A stretch of 64,000 nucleotides of DNA, taken from the NCBI GenBank assembly GCA_025200525.1, contig CM045761.1, positions 60,854,009-60,918,008 of the forward strand, read 5' to 3'. The stretch is from Camellia lanceoleosa (taxonomy: Eukaryota; Streptophyta; Magnoliopsida; Ericales; Theaceae). Under the pieces are notes generated by a model, which saw only the letters and a program-made list of their open reading frames with translations, was not told where the DNA came from and did not search any database. Position 1 is the stretch's first letter, and every line of letters begins with the position of its first letter. Shown here piece after piece: positions 1-11,339 of the stretch. A program made the position numbers and the translations under genes.

Positions 1-344
1 GATCATTCAAAACTTAGTCAGCCAAGCCAAAACTTATGTACAAAGGTGTTTCAATGTTTTCACCAACATATAATATAACGAAAGAACAAAAGGGTGAGGA
101 CGAGTCTCGTGTGTGAGACGCTAAGGCTAACTTCTCAAAACTTGACCTTTCTCACACTTCACCGGGGCTGGGTTTGGACATCTCTTTGCTCACCTACATA
201 CACATGAATGAGTGTGAGCGAAAGCCCAATGAATAATATCAAGTAAAGAAGGTACGCAAATGAAATACACATATATCAGACGGCCTTGGGCCCATGTAGA
301 ATTCTATGTAGTGCATTATTTTGGTACATTAGGCGATCCAAGCC

Positions 345-655
345 CGAACATATCAAACGGCCTCTGGCCCACTTCGTTCCTTAACAAACGGCCTCGAGCC
401 CAATTCATTTTTGTATATCAAACGGTCTTTGGCCCATTCATTCATTCATTCATGTCAAACGGCCTTCGGCCCAATCGTTCATGTCAAACGGCCTTCGGCC
501 TAGTCATTCATGTCAAACGGCCCTCGGCCCAATCATTCGTGTCAAACGGCCTTCGGCCCAATCATTTATGTCAAACAGCCTTCGGCCCAATCATTCATGC
601 CAAATGGCCTTCGGCCCAGTCAATTGTGTCCAACGGCCGTTGGCCCAACCATATG
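345..655. repeat. 27-30 bp tandem repeat, about 11 copies
   Basis: The unit contains TCAAACGGCC, then TTCGGCCCA, then ATCATTCATG. The central copies (about 450-610) are nearly identical and the outer ones decay. Open frames across it encode only the translated repeat. It sits inside the chromovirus LTR at a place comparable to the different minisatellite at 47,525-47,760. Confidence 0.9.
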
Positions 656-991
656 GCATAACAACTGTTTGTCCACAATTCAATTTAACAAACTTATAAG
701 ACTTATATGGAAATAAGCAATTGGACAAATAACATACTTCAAATATCTTTACTAAGATATTACTCACAGTGATCTACCGATGGATTTGCCCTCGTGCTTG
801 ACCCTACACATTTCATGAACATAATGGGTCATAAACGATTCAATTCGTTCTTAATTCATACATCCCTCTTAGGCTTCTTTCTTATCCATTTTAACTCATT
901 TATGATGCTCAATGCATGCCTAAGAGTGCTTAGAAATGAAAGAGAACAAAAAACGAAACACAGAACACCTTTACAAAATTTCTGAAACAAG

Positions 992-1205
992 GGTCCCGCT
1001 CGAGCGTGGGTTCTGCCGTTCGAGCGGACCCTCATGGTCTGCAAAAGTACTGGTTGCCTTATTTTTACACTCGAGCGTGAATTCGGGTGCTCGAGCTGAA
1101 AATCACACTACATGGCTCCCCGCTCGAGCGGACATCAATGTCTGCAAAAATTCTGGGAGCTCGCATTTCACGCTCAAGCGGCGCTTTCCCCGCTCAAGCG
1201 GACAT
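992..1205. repeat. Cluster of CGCTCGAGCG-type palindromes
   Basis: At least seven copies of CGCTCGAGCG or one-to-two mismatch forms (CACTCGAGCG, CGCTCAAGCG, GTTCGAGCG) are spaced 25-60 bp apart, with TCTGCAAAA between some of them. The same arrangement recurs in two other chromovirus-type LTRs of this window (46,950-47,150 and 52,630-52,870). Function unknown. Confidence 0.85.
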
Positions 1206-2233
1206 GCCAATTTCTGGGTTTTCCAGAACTCTGCTTGAGGCTCAAATTCAATATTCAAAGGCTTTAAACTCATGATTTGTAATACAAAAACATGAAGGGA
1301 CATCACCTAACATAAGGACATGATTAATTGGGAGCCAATTGACTAAAATCATGGTTCATTTCCCAAACCATTTCAAATTCTTCAAGATTCAAATAACTAA
1401 GCTCTTTACTTACATGAATCTTGCATGCATGTACAATACTAACTTGATTCCATTTCAAATGGTGCAAATGGTGTTCAAAATCATGAAGCTACACAAAATT
1501 ATTCATGCATGTAAAGTTTGGTGCTCAATTCTTCATATTCAACATGCTTCATGCTTGAATGTGTATAACCATGGCAATTATGCACATGCATGCACATATA
1601 TGCTTCAAATTCAATAAATTCAATTCAAATTATGTTCTTGATCACAATCAAACTTTGAATCCATGAAATTATAAACTTAGGCTCATAAATCTTTGCTTAA
1701 TTACTCACATAGGAGCTTCAATTCTCACAATTGTAGTTAAATCTTGAGCCTAGCCTTCCAATTTCACAAACTTTGAACCAAATACACAATTCTCCCTCTT
1801 TCTCTCTCTAGAGCCGACCTCTCCTTCTTTATTTAGAGTGTGACTTCAATTTTTGAGTTCAAACAAAATGAATATAAATGTATATTAGCCCATTTTATAT
1901 AAGCTTCCTTAACCACATTCATTAATACCAATTAATTGAGCAATATATCATCAATTTAATCTAATTAATCTGATCCGAATCAATTTTCAATTAAATTTCA
2001 CCGTAGGCTCTAAAAATTACACCAATCACTACGACGTAGTCAATTTCGATTTCTGTGACCGATAAGGCCTTCAATTTAAATCCTAAAGCAGAAAATCAAA
2101 TAGATTTTCCTACGGTGAACAGATAGAAATTCAAAACCACATATATTCATATAAATGGCACTCAAAATCATATCAAACACATAATCACAATCATGAATAA
2201 GATTAATTAGCATAATACGGACCAGGGTTATCA

Positions 2234-2426
2234 TAGTAGTCAACTCTTCTCTCAGGGTAAGGATCACAACCGATCTTTCAAATAATGAGCAAACAAAGAT
2301 GCATTGATCAAACACATGGACACAGTTGATTTGGAAGTGTTTACAGCTGAACTTCAGAATGAAGTTGCCTACATATCCTGAAGATGAGAATCAAGCCTCA
2401 CGTAGTTCAGTGCGGGTTCACTCAGG
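2234..2426 (-). mobile_element. Element 2 internal fragment, between integrase and 3' LTR
   Basis: Contains GAAGTTGCCTAC, GGAATCAAGC-like sequence and ACGTAGTTCAG, matching element 1 at about 19,585-19,650 in the same orientation. The last five bases, TCAGG (2,422-2,426), are the left copy of the target duplication of the solo LTR. Noncoding. Confidence 0.8.
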
Positions 2427-3845
2427 TGTAGATGCGCCCTTGGGCCTCATGCTACAGTTCGGACTCGAATTGCCACAGTTCTTAATCTGAACCAAAGAGT
2501 CCAAATCTGGCAAATCGTTTTGAGAAAACAAATTTTTAGAAAAGAAGTGCCAAACATGGACTGCTTTGCCAGATACAAAGTCGCCACCTAAATATTTTAT
2601 TTTGGGGGAATTTAGGAACCCCTGATTCGATTGCCTAAGGCCACGTGTCCGTCATCACCAAAGTTGCCTCGGCTCGGGAACTTGGGTACGATTGGGGAAG
2701 GTCAGCTATGAGCACCCCCTCTCGCCCGATTCGAAGATCGGCCTCTACTAACCATGATATCTAATTTTGAAAACATTATGCGTTCTTGTTCCGGTTATTA
2801 TCCTAGATTTACTATGTGATGCGCGCAGCATACAAGTATAGACTGAATCGCCTGAATTGGAACAAAACATTTCATGTTTGTTTTTGAAAGCGGTTTGCTA
2901 CTCGTAAGTAGGCTAAAAATGCAGGTTTTACCACCTTCAGGTGGGCTTAGAAAAGATGGTTTTGCCACTATCTAGTGGGCTTAAAACTCACAGCCAATGC
3001 ATTATTCCAATTCAGATAATCCAACCTTCACCCACAAGCATTCAGGCAGATATATCACATAAGCACATAGCCTCATGGTAAGCATACTATCATGGCAACA
3101 TTCACACACATGTGGCATGCTAAAGCATAAAAGCTTGCCTAGTACTCCAAGACAAAACAGAAACTAGTTAGTAATCATATGCATGATCCTAGTTCATGTT
3201 TAAAATGACTAATGCAACACATGCAAAGATGCTATCTAGACAGGCTCGACTATTCTAAACATGGCATGTGAAATGTAATAGATAACATGTATTCAATTTG
3301 GAATTAAAATACAATGCAGTTAGCATGATGTGCCGAGCCCGGTGCATGCAAGACAAATGTATGTATGCAAACATGCTGTTATAAGTATGCTAATTGAAAC
3401 ATGCCCTAAACTAACCATCGAAAACTAGTAAATAAAAGGGAAGAAAGACGTGGGGTTGGAAGACATACACACACTCACGCACACTTATTACACAATTGCC
3501 CTCGCTCAGAGGGTCCGAATAAATATTACAGTCCGAATAAATACAACTAAATTAATTATTACAGAACTTCTAATTTAAATAACAAATTAAATGCAAAGGG
3601 AAGGCGGCCGCGGCCCTGCCTCGGAATGCGTGGATGATGCATGCTCGAATCCGTCTCGCCCGGAAACCCAGACCATACCACAGTTGCCTCTGTTTATACT
3701 GCCTTGCTCCTCTGAAAATTACGAAAGTCTCCAGACCTATTTTTAACCTCCTTCTGAGTGCTATGGAGTGCCACCAGCCAGAACAAAAGGTCACCAGCCA
3801 TGGAAATGGGCTTATCGGCCAAAGATTGTGTCATCGGCTGGACAC

Positions 3846-3885
3846 TGGTGGCCGGTCGGCACTATAGATGGCCGGTCGGCATTGA
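3846..3885. repeat. GGCCGGTCGGC repeat pair in solo LTR
   Basis: Two adjacent copies of GGTGGCCGGTCGGCA / GATGGCCGGTCGGCA, degenerate forms of the GGTGGCCGGCCACC module. They lie about 2.1 kb downstream of this LTR's TATA box. Confidence 0.7.
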
Positions 3886-5675
3886 TTCCTGCAGAATCCT
3901 GCAGTTGACAGCAGCAGAGGGCAAGCAGTGTATGGCATGGAATTTTCAAGCAAATGTGTGCATAGCCACTCTCCCAATCATGTTATGGACTCAAGGGAGT
4001 GTGGCCCTCGACCCTCGAGCCATCAATTGCGCATTTCGATGCATGATGGCCTAAGAGGCCAAGTTCGCCATTCAATGTAAATGCATGCACCAAAACAAAC
4101 GAGTGCCAATGCCCTATCATGTTGAGGTCAAGGGTATTGGCGGCCGAGGATTGAGACGTGTTTCGTCACTTCGAGTACGAACACTTCTCAGTCCTCATAC
4201 TTGGTTTGACACCCCAAACCAAGCAAAATGTAATGCAATGTGTGCCATATACAATGCAAAGTGATGCAACTCATGCAAGGCAATATGAACATGCTAAGCT
4301 AATGCAACATGATACTTTCTAACCATGCAAGCTAGACTAATGCAATATGGACATATCAAGCATACAACAAGACTATGTAATGCCATTAGCTAAACAACAT
4401 GTAAACATGTGAAAATGATACAATGTAAGCATACAATCAATATAATGCAACATGCAAGCATACAAAGTATGCAAAGATAGACTTATACTGAAATGAGAGG
4501 ACCTCAGCCCCGCCCAAAACAGTGGCCTAAAGATGATGCAAGAGGGCACAAATTATGCATGCAAGCATGCACACACCAAGGCCCATCATCTAAGCATGGA
4601 AGGGGACCACTCTAAGCATACCTAAAGGCAATATACTTGGACAATAAACACTCATGTTAAACTCTGAAAAGCATGCAAAAGATGGTGCCAAAACATGCTA
4701 GGGAATAGATACAAAATGGAAGGCATTCAAGGCCACAAAAGAGAGCATTGCTCAACACCTACCCTAACCACTCATAGCATGAACTAAAGAACCAAAAATA
4801 GAGTTCCCATGCATCAAAATATGCCCCAAAACCCACTGATATGGCAGCCCCAAATGACTTAAACACAAGGCATGCACTATGACCCTCTTCAAGGCACAAA
4901 AGAACAACCCTTCAAGGCAAGAAAGTGATGATGAATGTAAGCACACAAGCATGGATTAGGGACTGAAATGGCATGTGAAATGACTCCAAATCACTGAAAC
5001 AACCCAACTCAAGCATGCTCATGACTCACACACCCGATGCCAACATGCTAGAATGCAAAGGCGCTATACAAAGCATGAAATGCATGACCAAATCAACACC
5101 CAACAGACCTCAAGCATGGCAAAATATGACTAAAATCTTCACAAAGCTAGGCAAAAATGTGCAATCATGATGGTCTAATGGCAAGATGCACTTCTAGGCA
5201 AAATGGGGGAATACAAAGCAAGTATATTATGCATGCAAGGGACCTTTAATCTGACCAAAAACAGAGGTAAGATATGCCCAAATAACCCCCAAAAACCTCT
5301 GAAATGGAGCCAAGAACCACTAATCATGCATGCTACCCTTATGAGCCAAAAATGCAAACAAAAGAGAGACAAAGGGAGAGGGGTGTCTCTCCCCTATGCA
5401 AGACCTCAAAACCCCTTCTTCACTACTGAAAATCCTTTGGATTTCAGTGGTGAGAAGGCCAATACACCAAAGTAACCAAAGCTTAACAAAGAGAGCACAA
5501 AAAGGGCCAAACAAGGCCTAAGAGGGGGAGGTCGACCCCCAACACCAAAATGACCTTAATGAAGTATCCTAAGCATGAAAATAAAAGACTTTTTTCAGTT
5601 ATACACAAAGCCTAAATCAGTATGCAAGATAGGTTAAAGACTAGTGCAAGATTGGGGAATCTAAAGCAAAAGTGT

Positions 5676-5680
5676 TACCC
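5676..5680 (-). promoter_or_regulatory. Leader splice donor candidate in solo LTR
   Basis: The minus strand reads CTTCAAGG/GTAACAC with GT at 5,678-5,677, about 286 bp downstream of TATA. A donor in the same context lies 231-237 bp after TATA in the other three Tat LTRs. Confidence 0.55.
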
Positions 5681-5878
5681 TTGAAGAGCCCTTGAAGAAC
5701 AGCAAGGCCAGCCACCTTCTTCTGATCAAAACCATCCCAAAACTTTAAGAACAAACCCTCAAGACCTCCCAAGTCGAAGTATGGTATAATGGTGTGTGTC
5801 TTAGTGCAAAACCATGAACAAAACACACTTTTAGGCCCTTAAACACACACAAATGAAGAGAGAGAGAGGGAGATATAG

Positions 5879-5901
5879 AGATATATATATATATATATAT
5901 C
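5879..5901. repeat. (AT)n microsatellite
   Basis: About ten AT dinucleotides followed by CAGATATATATG. It lies in the transcribed part of the solo LTR. Confidence 0.95.
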
Positions 5902-5961
5902 AGATATATATGTGTATTAGGTTTGGATTTGCTGAACCTCTTCAATGGAGAGGGGAGGTCT

Positions 5962-5971
5962 CCTTATATAG
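5962..5971 (-). promoter_or_regulatory. TATA box of solo Tat LTR
   Basis: The minus strand reads CCTATATAAGGAG. It lies between repeats carrying GAAGCTTC on the upstream side and a leader with a splice donor downstream, matching the promoter layout of the other Tat LTRs. Confidence 0.75.
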
Positions 5972-5984
5972 GCAAGACAAAGGG

Positions 5985-6140
5985 CTAAAGCTTCTAAAGG
6001 AAGCCAAATGAAAAGGGTCAAGGCTTCCTAAAGAAGACAAGGAAAAGGGGGCAAGGCTTCCTGAGGAAGCTAAGACAGGGGTCCAAGCTTCCTCAGGAAG
6101 CTTCAGCAAAGGGGGCAAAGCTTCTCCAAGAAGCTTGAGT
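5985..6140. repeat. ~36 bp tandem repeat with GAAGCTTC palindromes
   Basis: Five degenerate units of about 36 bp lie directly upstream of the minus-strand TATA box. They contain AAGCTTCCT-C-AGGAAGCTT (perfect 9-bp arms) and GAAGCTTC, which fits the nGAAnnTTCn half-sites of plant heat-shock elements. A regulatory role is inference. Confidence 0.75.
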
Positions 6141-6249
6141 AAAAGGGTGCAAATGGTGCAAAACAGCCACACACGTGTATGGGGGCAGGGTCTGTGCACT
6201 CCAGCTGGCACAGCTGGTATGCACCATGCCTGAAAAAGGCAAAAAGGTG

Positions 6250-6365
6250 GTATCGGCCGGAAAAGGAGACAATCGGCCAAATATATGGTCGGCCGGCTAC
6301 AATAAATGGTCGGTCTGCTACTTATTTGGATGGCCGGCTAAATTGATGACCGGTGGGTGGTTGCC
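6250..6365. promoter_or_regulatory. GGCCGG-rich cluster upstream of solo-LTR TATA
   Basis: Five or more copies of TCGGCCGG, GTCGGCCGGC or GATGGCCGGC at 15-30 bp spacing, 290-400 bp upstream of the TATA box. These are degenerate members of the palindrome family found upstream of the other Tat promoters here. Confidence 0.7.
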
Positions 6366-7091
6366 AAGGCCACAAAGTGGTCGGTGGGTGTCCAGAATAA
6401 AGCCCTAGAAGTTAGCTTTCCAATGGTGCAAACCTTGAATTAAAATTCCTCCTGTGCAAAAAGTTATGCCTATTTTGGTGAAGCCGCGCAGATTCGATCC
6501 AACTGGATTGATCCCCTACTTCAACCAATCATATCTCCCCCATCCGGACTTCGCTTTAAGAGATTATTGAATGCAAAATGAAGTCCCGGAAGTCTTATTT
6601 CCAACGGAGGTGGCCTCATAGCTAAAATCCAAGTATGCAAATGAATAAGCCCGATTCAACGAGGGCTGCTCGACTCTTTCTCCTACCTGGATCCTTGCCG
6701 AACTTCTTCTCTAACTTGATTTCTCCCCTCTTCTCCTCTTTTCTTCAACTTCAAACCCCTAAGTAAGGTGTTTTGAAAGATTTTTCAAATATTTCATCTC
6801 TCTTTCATTCATTCCACTTTGTCCTCACTCGGTTTATCGAAAAGCGCATTATTTGACAAAATGTGAGCCTCGGAACATTGTAGAAACTTTATTTTCAACA
6901 TTTTGAAAGAGAGGGTTTTAAGATCTAAAATCTTTTGATCAAGATTGTTTTGATCCAAAAGGGGGATGAAGTTGGGATTTGACTCTCTTATTGCCGAAGA
7001 AATTGAACCTTTGCCCTGCACACCTTTCTCCACCAAGTAAACCATCAGTAACGCCCAAGTCTTGAGGGCGGTCAAAAATGGGGTGTCTGCA

Positions 7092-7139
7092 TCAGGTATT
7101 AACACTCTCCTTTTACGCTCTAAATTTTGCCAAGGTTGC
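7092..7139 (-). mobile_element. Element 2 internal sliver between two insertions
   Basis: Forty-eight bases lie between the solo LTR and element 1. They start with TCAGG (right target duplication of the solo LTR) and end with GTTGC (7,135-7,139, left target duplication of element 1). The middle (CACTCTCC, then TTTTGCCAAGG) matches element 1 near 19,670-19,705. Confidence 0.85.
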
Positions 7140-8754
7140 TGTAACAACGCCCGCGGGGGACCTCGCTACAGTTCGGACTCGATTTTGTTGCGGTTCTCAA
7201 TCTTGAACCAAAGAGCCCAAATCCGGCAAATCGTTTTGAAGAAAAACAGATTTTTTGAAAGAAGTGCCAAACATGGACTCGCTTTGCGGATAATGTAGTC
7301 GCCACCTAAATATTTTAAAATGGGAAATTTAGGAAACCCCGACTCGGTGCCAAAAGGCCACGTCCGTCCGCTATCACCAAAGTTGGCTCGAACTTGGGTA
7401 CGATTAGGGAAGGTCACATCGTGAGCACTCTCGCCCGGCCAAAGACCGCCTCTACTAACCATGATATCTGCTTTTGAAAACATTGTGAGTTCTTATTCGG
7501 TTATTAGCCTAGGTTACTATGTGATGCTCAAAGAAACAAGTATAGATGGGCTGTTCGAATTGGAACAAAACATTTCATGTTTGTTTGTTTGAAAATGGTG
7601 TGATGGTGCTACCCGCAGGTAGGCTAAAATGCGGATTTGCCACCCTCGGGTGGGCTTAGAAAACATGATTTTGCCACTATCTAGTGGGCTTAAAACAACA
7701 GTCGATGAATTGTCCCAATTCAAATAACTCAACCTCCACCCACAGTATTCAAGGCGCTTATATCACATAAGCACATAGCCTCATGGTAAGCATGCTATCA
7801 TGGCAACACTCACACGCATGCAAGGATGCTAAAGCTTAACACTTACCTCGTACTCCAAGCCAAAACACAAAACTGATTACATATCATACATGATCCTAAA
7901 ATATACCGAATGCCTAATACAACACATGCAAAATGCAACTATAGCAGCTCGGCTATTCTAAATATGGCATATGAGATGCAATACTATCAAGTATTCAACT
8001 TGGAATTGAAATACAAATGCAGCTTTTATGATGCGCGAGCCCAGTGCATGCAAAACAGATGAATGATGCAAACATGCTATCATCTTGTATGCTAATTGAA
8101 ATATGCCCTATATCTAACCATCCAGCGGGTAAATAAAGGGAGAAAGAAATGGGGTTGGAAGCCATACATCACACTCACCCACCCTTATTACAACATTGCC
8201 CTCGCGCAGAGGGTCCGAATAAATAATAATACAGACCCGAATAAAAGAATATACAGTCCGAAATATACAGATTTCTAATTAATTGACAAATTAAACTAAG
8301 AAAGCAATAGAATCGCATGCAAGCTGGACTCGCTTTTATTTGAATGATGTATCTTTGGAAATCCACCGATGCCCCAATGCCTCTGTTTCACAATGTTTCT
8401 TGAAATGCGCCAAGCTTTGAAAAGTTGTTGATCCTCGATTTTCTTGTGACAGAGAGCGTGGAAAAAGGGCATAGCAATGTATTTCACAAATATATGCATG
8501 CCTCGATCCTCGTGCCACCAATCACGATACCGATGCATGATGGCCGAGGAGCCGAATTGCACAACTCAATATAGGGATGAATGCTACAACAAAACTTAAC
8601 TCCATCATGGGTAATCCGGTGTGTCGGTAACTGGGGGATTGAGACACACTCCGTCACTCGGGGTACAGAATGTAGCTTGTTTCGCGTCCGAAATGCATGA
8701 TATGCATGAAATGCAACTAATATACAACCTAGCATGCTCAATGCTATGAAAATG

Positions 8755-9595
8755 AGATGAAAATGAGACGCCTCGGCGTGCACGGGCACGCAAATCGAGG
8801 CGATGATGAAATGAAAATCGGATAAAACCAAAGTGCCTCGAAACGCAGCGTACCCGTGCACGCAAACCGAGGCGATGATAAAGAATGAAAATCGGATAAA
8901 AGCGGTGCCTCGAAACGCGTGCCAGCGCAAATCGAGGCGATGATGAAAGATGAAAATCGGATAAAACCGGTGCCTCAAACGCGTGCCTGGTACACGCAAA
9001 TCGAGGCGATGATGAAAGAATAAAATCGGATAAAACCAAGTGCCTCGGCAGCGTGCCGCGATGATGAATGAAAATCGGATAAAACCGCGCCCAAGTGCCG
9101 CGAAAATCGAGGCGATGATGAAAGAATGAAAATCGGATAAAACCGGTGCCTCAAACGCTGCCTGGTAGCGCAAATCGAGGCGATGATGAAAGAATAAAAT
9201 CGGATAAAACCGGTGCATCAAACGCGTGCCTGGTAGCGCAAATCGAGGCGATGATGAAAGAATGAAAATCGGATAAAACCGAAGTGCCTCGGCAGCGTGC
9301 CGCGCCGTCGGCGATGATGAAATAGGAAAATCGGATAAAACCGAAGTGCCTCGAAACGCGTGCCCACAGGCGCGCAAATCGAGGCGATGATGAAAGAATG
9401 AAAATCGGATAAAACCGAAGTGCCTCGAAACGCGTGCCCACAGGCGCGCAAATCGAGGCGATGATGAAAGAATGAAAATCGGATAAAACCGAAGTGCCTC
9501 AAAACGCGTGCCTTAGCGCAAATCGAGGCGATGATGAAAGAATGAAAATCGGATAAAGCAGAAGTGCACGCAAACCGAGGCGATGCATTAAGGCA
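8755..9595. repeat. ~70 bp minisatellite in LTR, 12 copies
   Basis: The unit contains GAAAATCGGATAAAACCG, then a CG-rich variable part (GCCTCGAAACGCGTGCC-like), then CAAATCGAGGCGATGATG. The A-rich half is highly constant and the CG-rich half varies in length. The equivalent array in the other LTR (29,640-30,355) has about 10 copies. Long minus-strand open frames here are translated repeat, not genes. Confidence 0.93.
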
Positions 9596-9929
9596 TGAAA
9601 TGACATGGGAAATGATATGCAAGCATGGAAAAGGAATTTCAGCACTCTCAAATGATGTAAAACAGCCCCGAAATGATACGAAATGACAACCGAAGCATGC
9701 AATCATCCCGAAAATATGAAATTAAGCCCCGAAATGGCCTATAGCCATGCTATACATGCAAAATATGATTATGGAAGCAAGAACAGTAGCAAGGCAGTCC
9801 CAAATATGGCATTTTTTCAGTAACAAACATGTCCAAAATGCTAGCATAGGTATGGCAACATTATCATGCAAGATTAGTGGCCCAAAAGAGGATTTCAAGG
9901 CAGATGGCATATAGAAAACTCAAATGAAC

Positions 9930-10485
9930 AAACTTTCTTCTACAATATTGAAGAGGGCATAAAAATAAGCACATCTTCAGAAGATGATAGCCCCAAAGTC
10001 AGAATAAAAACATGCTAACAATTCCATGCAAAATGGAGCTCCAAAAAGGCTATAACAAGAGACATGCAAAGCATACACCAAATGACAAAACTTTCTTAAT
10101 GAGACATGTAGAGGGGGTCAAAATAAGACCAAAGTCAGTAGGGGTCGAAGTCCCAAAACAAATAGAAATAGGTCAAAAATTGCATACAAAATGTGGCACA
10201 TTTGATGAAATTTGAAGGAGGTGGTATATACAATGGCCAAATGGGGTTGAGCCCTTCTACAATGTTGTAGAGGGGCTCAAAATGAGCACAAAACCAGTAG
10301 GGGTCGGACCCCTAAAAACAAACACAAATAGGTCAATTTTAGCATGCAAAAATGTGACAAATTTGATGAATATTGAAGGAACTAGTATATATAAGCACCA
10401 AATGAAGTTGAGCCCTTCTACAATGTTGTAGAGGGGCTCAATATGAGCACAAAACCAGTAGGGGTCGGAGCCCCAATTCTCAACC
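9930..10485. repeat. ~155 bp degenerate tandem repeat with strong hairpins
   Basis: Four related units share CTTCTACAA, GTAGAGGGG, TCAAAAT, AGCA and AGTAGGGGTCGGA. Two units contain a 28-nt hairpin (10,250-10,277 and 10,411-10,438) with 13-bp arms, AGCCCTTCTACAA against TTGTAGAGGGGCT, one G-U pair and a TG loop. The same lies in the other LTR at 30,700-31,235. Confidence 0.85.
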
Positions 10486-10539
10486 AATTGGAGTAGAGAA
10501 ATGAATCAAGAAAAAGCCCTAAAAGTTGGTTTTGAAGAC

Positions 10540-10545
10540 TTACCC
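10540..10545 (-). promoter_or_regulatory. Leader splice donor in 3' LTR
   Basis: The minus strand reads CTTCAAGG/GTAAGTC with GT at 10,543-10,542, a near-consensus plant donor 233 bp below the TATA box. Confidence 0.65.
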
Positions 10546-10775
10546 TTGAAGACTTGTCTTTCTTTGCTTCTTGGCTTGGATTTGTAGCCTCTTGACCTCT
10601 GAAGAACACTTCCTTGCTGCTGGAATCGAAGTTGGAATGGTGAGGCTAGGTGTTGGTGAAGAAATCAAGCAAGACTTGAAGCTTTTTTGAAGGTTTTGGC
10701 TATGGAGATTAGGGTTTTTGCTTAAGTGTTCTTGAAGACAATTTTTGTAACCTTGAGGAAGGAGCTGATGGTCCC

Positions 10776-10783
10776 TTTAAATA
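10776..10783 (-). promoter_or_regulatory. TATA box (TATTTAAA) of 3' LTR
   Basis: The minus strand reads GCCTATTTAAAGGGACC. The same sequence is at 31,536-31,543 in the 5' LTR. It lies about 140 bp below the palindrome cluster. Confidence 0.7.
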
Positions 10784-10894
10784 GGCAAAAAAGGTGTAAA
10801 GAGGAGGAGAAGCATCCAAGCTTTCCTCCCAAAATATCCCTTGATGGGGTGATATTTTGACAAAATATCCTGACAATTGGAACAGAAAGCAAGA

Positions 10895-10975
10895 ATCGCC
10901 GGCCAGTAGTTTTCGGGAGGTGGCCGGCCACCACCCCACTGGTCGGCCACCACTCACCATGGCCGGCCACCACCA
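10895..10975. promoter_or_regulatory. GGTGGCCGGCCACC palindrome cluster, 3' LTR
   Basis: A perfect 14-bp palindrome GGTGGCCGGCCACC lies at 10,919-10,932, with GCCGGCC at about 10,898, GGTCGGCCACC at 10,941 and ATGGCCGGCCACC at 10,959. All are upstream of this LTR's TATA box. Confidence 0.85.
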
Positions 10976-10984
10976 AAAAAATGA

Positions 10985-11295
10985 ACAAAAGATTTTCCGG
11001 CCGACCACCATAGAAAGGTGTCCTCCCAAGTGTGTAGAATAAGGCCCCAAGGTCGAAATCGCAACTCAAGCAGAGTCACAACATAGAGCTTGAAGAAGAG
11101 GCCCAAAATGAACTGCACAATTTCTCGCCGACCACCAACATTTTGTGTCCTCCCAGATGTGTAGAACAAGGTTCCAAGGTTGAAATTTGGCAACACTGAA
11201 GCAGGAGCCACAACATAGTGCTTGAAGGAGAGGCCCAAAATGAAACTTCCAATTTTCTGGCCGACCATGGCTTTTAGGGTCCTCCCATGTTCCCT
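10985..11295. repeat. ~128 bp U3 subrepeat, 2.5 copies
   Basis: Units share GGCCGACCA, GTGTCCTCCCA, GTGTAGAA, CAAGGTTGAAAT, CACAACATAG and GAGGCCCAAAATGAA. Repeated U3 blocks like this often act as LTR enhancers; that role is inferred. Confidence 0.8.
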
Positions 11296-11339
11296 CATCA
11301 CAAATATGTAACTTTGGTTGGAAGAAAATACCCCCAAGG

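Larger units (their letters stand above)
1..2233 (-). mobile_element. Chromovirus-type LTR, cut by window start
   Basis: Read on the minus strand from 2,233, this begins TGATAACCCTGGTCC and aligns with the start of the LTR at 46,012. The block reading GAAGGCCTTATCGG, then GAAATTGACTA, then a GATTCGG-type stretch occurs in both, at about 2,070-1,970 here and 46,175-46,275 there. Both LTRs carry CTCGAG palindromes about 1 kb in and a minisatellite further on. The outer end is not in the window. Downstream of 2,233 the sequence matches internal Tat element 2, so this LTR (solo, or the end of a larger element) inserted into element 2. The expected 5-bp target duplication on the right would be TAGTA (2,234-2,238); its partner lies outside. 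No coding sequence was recognised. Confidence 0.72.
2427..7091 (-). mobile_element. Solo Tat LTR, 4,665 bp, TSD TCAGG
   Basis: The + strand reads TGTAGATGCGCCC at the left end and GGTGTCTGCA at the right end, the inverted TG/CA termini of an LTR on the minus strand. TCAGG flanks it on both sides (2,422-2,426 and 7,092-7,096). The first kilobase aligns with the LTRs at 7,140 and 28,030 (GAGTCGCCACCTAAATATTTT-type block near 2,580). The rest has diverged and lacks their 70-bp minisatellite. There is no adjacent gag-pol of its own, so it is a solo LTR, presumably formed by LTR-LTR recombination. It sits in element 2. Confidence 0.9.

Noticed and set aside
345..655. CRISPR-like regular repeat
   Set aside because: Units are contiguous with no unique spacers, there are no cas genes and the context is a plant retrotransposon. 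The same applies to 8,755 and 13,965.
260..716. Overlapping + strand open frames
   Set aside because: Translated 28-bp minisatellite inside an LTR.
8484..9706. Minus-strand open frames of up to 297 codons rich in FIRFSF/HHRLDLR
   Set aside because: They are translations of the 70-bp minisatellite in several frames, with no domain. The same occurs at 29,612-30,395.
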